Shown piece by piece: positions 56,076 through 64,000 of a stretch of 64,000 nt of DNA (the first letter of the stretch is position 1; the number at the start of each line of letters is the position of its first letter). The notes beneath the pieces were generated by a model. It saw only the letters and a program-made list of their open reading frames with translations, searched no databases and was not told the DNA's origin. The stretch is from positions 558,001 to 622,000 of the forward strand of contig CAWHCN010000017.1 of NCBI GenBank assembly GCA_963827935.1, given 5' to 3'. Made by a program: the position numbers and the translations under genes. Source of the DNA: DATFNV01 sp963827935. GTDB taxonomy: Bacteria; Planctomycetota; Planctomycetia; Gemmatales; Gemmataceae.

Positions 56076-57647
56076 TCACCGTGCAAACTCCACTGCCCGC
56101 GTCTCACGCACCACGGTTACCTTGATCTCACCAGGGTAGTTGAGCTGCTCCTCGATGGCGCGGGCGATATCGTGACACACCTTGACGGCCTCACTGTCGC
56201 TGGTTCGCCCGGCATCGGCAATGACGCGCACCTCACGCCCGGCCTGGATGGCGTAGGCGTGCTCGACCCCGGGGAAGCCCGAAGCCAGCGCCTCCAGCTC
56301 TTCCAGGCGTTTGACGTACTTCTCCAACGTCTCTCGACGAGCACCGGGCCGGGCGGCACTGATGGCGTCGGCCGCGGCAACCAGCACCGTGTAAACGTGA
56401 TCGATCGTAACGTCGTCATGGTGGCCGATAATGGCGTGCAGCACGTCCTTGTTGCTCTCGCCGTAGCGTTTGGCCAGCTCGGCGCCGATTTTGGGATGCC
56501 CCCCTTCCATCTCGTGGTCGGCCGCCTTGCCGATGTCGTGCAGCAGGCCGCAACGCCGCGCCAGCTGGGCGTTGAGCCCCAGCTCGCTGGCCATCATGCC
56601 GCACAAGTGGGCCACCTCCAGGCTGTGGTTGAGGACATTCTGGCTGTAGGAAGTCCGGAACTTGAGGCGTCCGAGCAGCTGAACCAGCTTCTCATGCAGT
56701 TGGCCGATGTTCGCCTCCTGGACGGCCGTCTTGCCCAACTCGGCGATGTGCTTCTCCATCTCGGCCTGGGTTTCCTTGACCACTTCCTCGATGCGCGAGG
56801 GGTGGATGCGGCCGTCCTGGATGAGCTTGGTCAGCGCCAGCCGGGCCGTCTCGCGGCGGATGTTGTCGAAGGCGCTCACGATCACCACGCCCGGCGTATC
56901 GTCCACGATGACGTCCACGCCGGTGGCCTTCTCGAAGGTGCGGATGTTCCGCCCCTCGCGGCCGATGATGCGACCCTTCATGTCGTCGCTGGGAATGTCC
57001 ACCGTGCTGACCGTGGTGTCGGCGGTGTGCTCGGCGGCGTAGCGGTGGATCGCCGTCGCCAGGATCGCCCGCGCCTTTTCCTCGCAGGTCGCCTTGAGCA
57101 TTTCCTCGTGCTTCTGGATGCGAGTGGCAATTTGCCCCGTCAGTTGCTTCTCCACGCGCTCCAGCAGCATCTGCTCGGCCTGGTCGCGGCTGAGCCGGGT
57201 GATCTCGTGTAGTGCTTGCGTCTGCTGCGTCAACAGCGTGTCCAGCTCTTCGTGGCGCAATTCCAGTTCCGCCTTACGTTCGATCAGCTTCCGCTGGTTG
57301 CTGTCGAGCGACTTCTCCTTCTTCCCCACCGCGTCGTGCTTCTGCTCCAGAGCGTCCTCACGCTTGTCGAGGCGACGTTCGTGCTCGCGCAGCTCGTTGG
57401 CGCTTGCTCCATCTCGCGGTTGAATTCTTCGCGCTTCTTGAACAACTCATCCTTGGCGTCCAACTCGGCCCGCTGCCGGATAGTGCCGGCGTTCTCCTCG
57501 GCTTGCTTGGTGATCTCGGCCACGCGGGTCTGAACACTGTTCAGACGGAAGCGGTCGAGAACGCGGGCTCCCGAAGCCGAGCAACAAGCCGAGCAGAGCA
57601 GCCAACGGGATGCAGAGCGCGAAGGTGCTCCACGCTACGGGTTCCAT
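56076..57647 (-). CDS. rny: ribonuclease Y (frameshifted N-terminus)
   Basis: This is a membrane-anchored endoribonuclease that starts mRNA decay. The N-terminal helix (WSTFALCIPLAALLGLLLGF) leads into a long charged coiled coil, then the KH domain (MKGRIIGREGRNIRTFEKAT) and the HD domain (LNHSLEVAHLC, LLHDIGKAADHE). The C-terminal part is intact. The frame changes near 57408 and 57560 within the coiled coil. ATG 57647 has AAGGAG eight bases upstream. It is followed by ymdB, the usual pairing. Confidence 0.92.
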
Positions 57648-57659
57648 ACAGGCCACTCC

Positions 57660-58058
57660 TTAATCGTGGCCCGCAAGTTTCTCGAGCGACTCGTCCGGGG
57701 CCCGGCCGGAGAGCGCGAACGCCCCCCCCGACCTCACCCGCACGGCGAGCCAAGGCGATGGCCGATGATCGGCATGACAGAAATGCGGCGTAAGGCAACC
57801 CCAACCGGACGGTCCGCGCGCACCGCCCCCATCGCGAATCAACGAATCAACCGGGCCCGCGGGACGGCCCGCCATCCGGGCAGGTCGGAACTCCCGCCCG
57901 GCGGCCACACGCTTTCGGGACGACGAACCGGCACGGCACGAAACGGCAGCGCCGCCCGTCGCGCCCCGGAGCCCCAGGACGACCCGTTCCTCGGCACTCA
58001 GGAGATAGACCGCTCCCAGAAGTGCCAGGCCGAACCACAGCAACATAAACAGGACCAT
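57660..58058 (-). CDS. possible small membrane protein upstream of rny
   Basis: This is an open frame of 132 residues starting with one membrane helix (MVLFMLLWFGLALLGAVYLL) followed by a Gly/Arg-rich tail without recognisable domains. It would end 12 bases before rny. The rest of 58059-58400 shows no gene. Weak candidate only; it may be non-coding. Confidence 0.28.
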   Translation of the reverse strand: MVLFMLLWFGLALLGAVYLLSAEERVVLGLRGATGGAAVSCRAGSSSRKRVAAGREFRPARMAGRPAGPVDSLIRDGGGARGPSGWGCLTPHFCHADHRPSPWLAVRVRSGGAFALSGRAPDESLEKLAGHD

Positions 58059-58409
58059 GCGCGACTCGTGGTTACTCGGGTGGTGTGCGACGTTCCAGCT
58101 GGTTGGTGTTGGTACCCGCAGTGCTTCCGGCCACGCCACCGCGTGAACTGCCCGAGAAGCTGCGGACCTCGTGTCAACGATTTACGCAGTTCAACCTCCG
58201 CCGAGTCGCAAGACCCGGCGGATGGCATCAGTTTCACAGGGCCCATTATGCGGCACAGGCGGGGGTCAGGTCAACTAAAAACGACGCGAGTTGCCCGATC
58301 GGTGACAAACGGCCTCCTCCCTTCCTGTCTCGACCCGGGCAGGATGTGTTCGGAGGCTCAGCTGTCGGGGCCAGAATGCTTGCCGTGAGAAAATAATTCC
58401 ATCGGCGCC

Positions 58410-58437
58410 TTGTCGGTCGAAAACCCGCGGCTATAAC
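58410..58437 (+). promoter_or_regulatory. candidate rRNA promoter
   Basis: TTGTCG at 58410-58415 and TATAAC at 58432-58437 are separated by 16 bases. It points toward the 23S gene and leaves a leader of about 350 bases containing a boxA-like site. This would give the 23S-5S unit its own promoter. Confidence 0.5.
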
Positions 58438-58565
58438 ACACTTTCCCCACGACCATCCGGCCTTGGGGAAATCGCAAACAGCCGGCAAACCGCGGCGAAT
58501 CCTTTCGGGATCTGCCGCATCTAATCGGATGTCTGCGCTCGGCTGGCTGCCAAAGGCCAGTCGTC

Positions 58566-58580
58566 CGTTCTTTGACAACA
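58566..58580 (+). promoter_or_regulatory. boxA-like rRNA antitermination site
   Basis: CGTTCTTTGACAACA closely resembles the boxA element (TTCTTTGA/TCTTTAACA type) found in rRNA leaders, where NusB/NusE bind and NusA helps prevent early termination. It lies about 215 bases before the 23S gene. Confidence 0.55.
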
Positions 58581-58707
58581 CGGCAGCGATAAGAGTTGCA
58601 AATGAAGTCGTACGTGGTCGGGTCCCTCATCCGGGGGATTCGGCCGCGACACGGTTTCACAAGCGATCTCTGCATGAGCCTGAGAGAAGCGAGGATCGTT
58701 ACCGAAT

Positions 58708-58734
58708 GCCGCTTGCGGCTTAGCCACAAGCGGC
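58708..58734. repeat. GCCGCTTGCGGCTT-type palindrome in the 23S leader
   Basis: The hairpin (GCCGCTTG with a CAAGCGGC partner) is an imperfect copy of the palindrome in the 23S-5S spacer and at 16197. It ends about 60 bases before the 23S gene. Confidence 0.65.
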
Positions 58735-58794
58735 GACAGGTAGCACCACAGTGATCTCCGAGTCCGGCGGCGTTTCGGCGTTCGGCGGGCCCGG

Positions 58795-61696
<2,902 letters not shown>

Positions 61697-61774
61697 CTCG
61701 GCCCGGACGCTTTGCACCATCCGGACCTCACGGGTTCGTGCAGAGAACTCTTATCGCTGCCCGTTGATACAGAC

Positions 61775-61814
61775 GCCGCTTGCGGCTTCGCACGCCTGCG
61801 AAGCCGCAAGCGGC
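61775..61814. repeat. 18-bp palindrome in the 23S-5S spacer
   Basis: The arms at 61775-61792 and 61797-61814 are perfectly complementary with a 4-base loop. The arms are identical to those at 16197-16238. It may serve as a processing site or simply be an inserted element. Confidence 0.8.
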
Positions 61815-61823
61815 ACAGGAATC

Positions 61824-61933
61824 TCCCGGTGAGCAGACCCGGATGGCCACACCCGTTCCCATCCCGAACACGGCCGTTAAGCATCCGGGGCCCATGGTAG
61901 TGCGAATGGCGCGAGAGTAGGTCATCGCCGGGA
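61824..61933 (+). rRNA. rrf: 5S ribosomal RNA
   Basis: The conserved CCGTTCCCATCCCGAACACGG, then GTTAAGCATCCGGGGCCCATGG and GAGAGTAGG, are present. The terminal stem pairs TCCCGGTGA with TCATCGCCGGGA. Length about 110 bases. It follows the 23S gene by 127 bases and has no strong terminator hairpin with a T-tract; GGCCGGGCTG...GCAGCCCGGCC just downstream (about 61940-61972) could end transcription. Confidence 0.93.
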
Positions 61934-62022
61934 ATTGTTGGCCGGGCTGTCGCCGAAAGCGGCAGCCCGGCCTCTTCATGCGCCCATCGCTGCTTTGCGG
62001 TCCACGTCGGCTTCCTGGAGCG

Positions 62023-63510
62023 CTACGGCAAAGCGGTCTCCCCCATCAGGAAGCGGTCGCACTCCCGGGCCGCGCCGCGCCCCTCGTTGATGGCCCACAC
62101 CACCAGGCTCTGGCCGCGGCGCATGTCGCCGGCGGCAAACACCCGGGGCAAGCTCGTCTGGAACTTGCCGTGCTCGGCCTTTGCGTTGGAGCGCTGGTCC
62201 TTCTCGACACCAAGTTCATCGAGCAGTTGATTTTCGGGGCCGGAAAAGCCCAGGGCGAACAGAACCAGCTGCGCCGGAACCACTCTCTCGCTACCTGGAA
62301 TGTTCCTCGGCGTAGCCCGGCCATTGGTCTTGACCCACTCGACCTGCACCATCTCGATGGCCCGAACGTGGCCACTATCGTCCCCCAAAAAGCGCGTGGT
62401 CTGAACGGCGTAGCGCCGCGGGTCATCGCCCCAGATCGCCCTGGCCTCTTCCTGCCCGTAGTCGAGGCGATAGACCTTAGGCCATTGCGGCCAAGGGTTG
62501 TCCGGGGCGCGTTCCAGCGGTGGCCGCGGCACGATCTCCAGCTGCCAGAGGCTCTTGCAACCGTGCCGTAGGGCCGTACCGACGCAGTCGGTCCCGGTGT
62601 CGCCGCCCCCCAGCACGATCACGTCCCGGTCCTTCGCCGAGATGTATCGCCCGTTGGCGTGCTGGCTATCGAGCAGACTCTTGGTGTTGGCGTGCAGGAA
62701 CTCCATGGCGAAGTGGATGCCCTTGAGGTCTCGCCCCTCCGTCTTGGTGAAAAAGTCGTTGGGCTTCGTCGCGCCGCCGCACAGGACGACAGCGTCGAAC
62801 TCGGCTAGGAGTCGGTCGGCCGGGAAGTCCTTGCCCACCTCGCACCCGGCATGGAAAGTTACGCCTTCCGCCGCCAGCAGATCGACGCGGCGCTGGACGA
62901 CGCGCTTGTCGAGTTTCATGTTGGGGATGCCATACATGAGCAGCCCGCCGATGCGGTCGGCCCGTTCGAAGACGGTGACCAGGTGGCCGGCCCTGTTGAG
63001 CTGGGCGGCGCAGGCCAGGCCGGACGGACCGGAGCCGACGACGGCGACCTTCTTGCCGGTGCGGAGCGCCGGCGGCTCGGCGACGATCCAGCCTTCCTCG
63101 AACCCCTTATCGACGATGGCGCACTCGATGGTCTTGATGGTGACCGCCGGCTCGTTGATGCCGAGGACGCACGACCCTTCGCACGGGGCGGGGCAGACGC
63201 GGCCGGTGAATTCGGGGAAGTTGTTGGTCTTGTGCAGCCGGTCGAGTGCTTCCTTCCACAGTCCGCGATAAACGAGATCGTTCCACTCCGGGATGAGGTT
63301 GTTAATGGGGCAGCCGGTGGCCATGCCCTCCAGCAGCGTGCCGGTGTGGCAGAAAGGGACGCCGCAATCCATGCAGCGGGCACCCTGTTTGCGCAGCATG
63401 GCTTCGTCGGCGTGGTCGTGGAATTCGCCCCAGTCGCGGACGCGCTCGACCGGCGGCCGGTCGAGCGGCAGTTCGCGGGGGTATTCCATGAATCCGGTTG
63501 GCTTGCCCAT
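62023..63510 (-). CDS. gltD: glutamate synthase small subunit / NADPH-dependent oxidoreductase (GltD)
   Basis: This is an intact 495-residue protein. The N-terminal cysteine clusters (CMDCGVPFC; CPINN; CPAPCEGSC) bind two [4Fe-4S] centres. FAD-binding VAVVGSGPSGLACAAQLNRA, GGLLMYGIPNMKLDK, NADPH-binding VIVLGGGDTGTDCVGTALRH and the closing VFAAGDMRRGQSLVVWAINE are all present. With a large GltB subunit it makes two glutamates from glutamine and 2-oxoglutarate. gltB is not in the window. ATG 63510 opens MGKPTGFMEYPRE. Confidence 0.95.
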   Translation of the reverse strand: MGKPTGFMEYPRELPLDRPPVERVRDWGEFHDHADEAMLRKQGARCMDCGVPFCHTGTLLEGMATGCPINNLIPEWNDLVYRGLWKEALDRLHKTNNFPEFTGRVCPAPCEGSCVLGINEPAVTIKTIECAIVDKGFEEGWIVAEPPALRTGKKVAVVGSGPSGLACAAQLNRAGHLVTVFERADRIGGLLMYGIPNMKLDKRVVQRRVDLLAAEGVTFHAGCEVGKDFPADRLLAEFDAVVLCGGATKPNDFFTKTEGRDLKGIHFAMEFLHANTKSLLDSQHANGRYISAKDRDVIVLGGGDTGTDCVGTALRHGCKSLWQLEIVPRPPLERAPDNPWPQWPKVYRLDYGQEEARAIWGDDPRRYAVQTTRFLGDDSGHVRAIEMVQVEWVKTNGRATPRNIPGSERVVPAQLVLFALGFSGPENQLLDELGVEKDQRSNAKAEHGKFQTSLPRVFAAGDMRRGQSLVVWAINEGRGAARECDRFLMGETALP

Positions 63511-63544
63511 GACGCGATCCCCGGGGGCACGATTCGGTGTCCAC

Positions 63545-63958
63545 TTACCAGGCCGTAAACTTGTCGTCCTCGTCCTCGGGGACGATCTCCTGCGCGACGA
63601 TTTCCTTCCAGACGGCCAGGGTTTCTGCCGCCGCGCCGGTTGACCGGAGGCAACGCGCGACAGGACCGGTCGCTCTTTTCAGTTCCGGCAAAGCAAGCAG
63701 GAGGCGCCGAATGTCTGCCAGGTCCAGGAAGGCCCTGGGAGTTTTCGATCGGGCCACCATGCTCACCACCTTACTGCAAATCAACTCAGTAGGTCTCAGG
63801 ACCAACACGTCTTCAATCTTTCGGTGTGCCGGAAGGGGCGCTGCCTGCCGCACGTCCACCAGCCGACGGTCTCTTGGCCTGCGGCGTTGTAAGACGCGGA
63901 AAGCCAGTCTGTTGGCTGACCTGCGGATACCGGAGGCAATCTGGAATCGCTGGCTCAA
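63545..63958 (-). CDS. hypothetical protein, weakly AbiEii/nucleotidyltransferase-like (partial or frameshifted)
   Basis: The reliable part is the C-terminal ~90 residues: DVLVLRPTELICSKVVSMVA, then TPRAFLDLADIRRLLLALPE. This pattern (L-R-P-x-x-L-I-x-x-K, then D-L-A-D-I) resembles the end of AbiEii-type nucleotidyltransferases and related proteins of unknown function. Upstream of about 63840 the frame looks wrong (Arg-rich), and the true N-terminus may lie beyond the window edge. It is 34 bp upstream of gltD on the same strand. No function assigned. Confidence 0.5.
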   Translation of the reverse strand: MSQRFQIASGIRRSANRLAFRVLQRRRPRDRRLVDVRQAAPLPAHRKIEDVLVLRPTELICSKVVSMVARSKTPRAFLDLADIRRLLLALPELKRATGPVARCLRSTGAAAETLAVWKEIVAQEIVPEDEDDKFTAW

Positions 63959-64000
63959 GAACGCCCGCGCCTCTACCGCTAGTTCGCCAGCGCACGGCGA

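Noticed and set aside
58059..58794. Search for a 16S gene, tRNA or coding region before the 23S gene
   Set aside because: No 16S or tRNA features were recognised; only a promoter-like and a boxA-like site and a repeat are supported.
63813..64000. A separate small gene at the right edge
   Set aside because: The frame looks like the missing N-terminal part or a shadow of the 63545 gene; no independent start or domain.

Overview
The window looks like a piece of a Planctomycetota chromosome, most likely Gemmatales/Gemmataceae-like. Support comes from high GC, several DUF1501 and DUF1549/DUF1553 genes, a BBP7-type outer-membrane protein, Uma2 and DUF4058 families, and a 23S-5S rRNA unit with no 16S gene beside it. 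Lineage is inferred from gene content only.

Layout. 0-3 kb: a RyR + TRAFs-binding-domain gene and a divergent HEPN + TIR-like gene, which form a candidate defence/conflict locus. 3-16 kb: planctomycete-type secreted clusters (DUF1549/1553 with DUF1501, a large repeat-rich exported protein), interrupted by a DUF4058 gene, a RelE/ParE-type toxin-antitoxin pair and a small membrane protein. 16-24 kb: a TraB-like protein, a membrane-anchored SurA/PpiD-like protein, DNA topoisomerase I with five zinc ribbons, and an orphan ABC ATPase. 24-30 kb: the nusA-infB-ylxP-rbfA translation/transcription block. 30-38 kb: an endonuclease III-like protein, small membrane proteins, Uma2, an M32 carboxypeptidase, rho and glgX. 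38-44.5 kb: BBP7, a serine hydrolase, DUF4058 and a DEAD/DEAH helicase. 44.5-53 kb: an accessory stretch of nucleases and conflict-type genes (Uma2, Rpn plus a remnant, a second HEPN protein, a NucA/NuiA nuclease-inhibitor pair, a GxxExxY protein bracketed by inverted repeats) and a D-aminoacylase-like amidohydrolase. 53-58 kb: a caspase-like protein, ymdB and rny. 58.4-62 kb: a 23S-5S rRNA unit with its own candidate promoter and boxA. 62-64 kb: gltD and a partial gene.

Two window-wide patterns stand out. First, long, near-perfect palindromic elements of several sequence families occur about every 3 kb. Many lie between genes as putative terminators. Others sit inside reading frames (topA, the helicase, glgX, the start of a DUF1501 gene), encode a signal-peptide core, supply a stop codon, or lie in the rRNA leader and the 23S-5S spacer. 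The (C)ACAAAG family brackets a GxxExxY nuclease-like gene with a perfect 26-bp inverted repeat and also occurs as gene-less copies.

Second, many genes are broken by one- or two-base indels, densest in the DUF1501 gene at 14.8-16.2 kb and at 32.4-35.4 kb (M32 peptidase and rho), while stretches such as 8-14.6 kb and 26-29 kb are clean. Because housekeeping genes (rho, topA, nusA, rny) are hit, assembly or consensus error is more likely than true pseudogenes. I therefore annotate these as single genes with the suspected frameshift sites noted.
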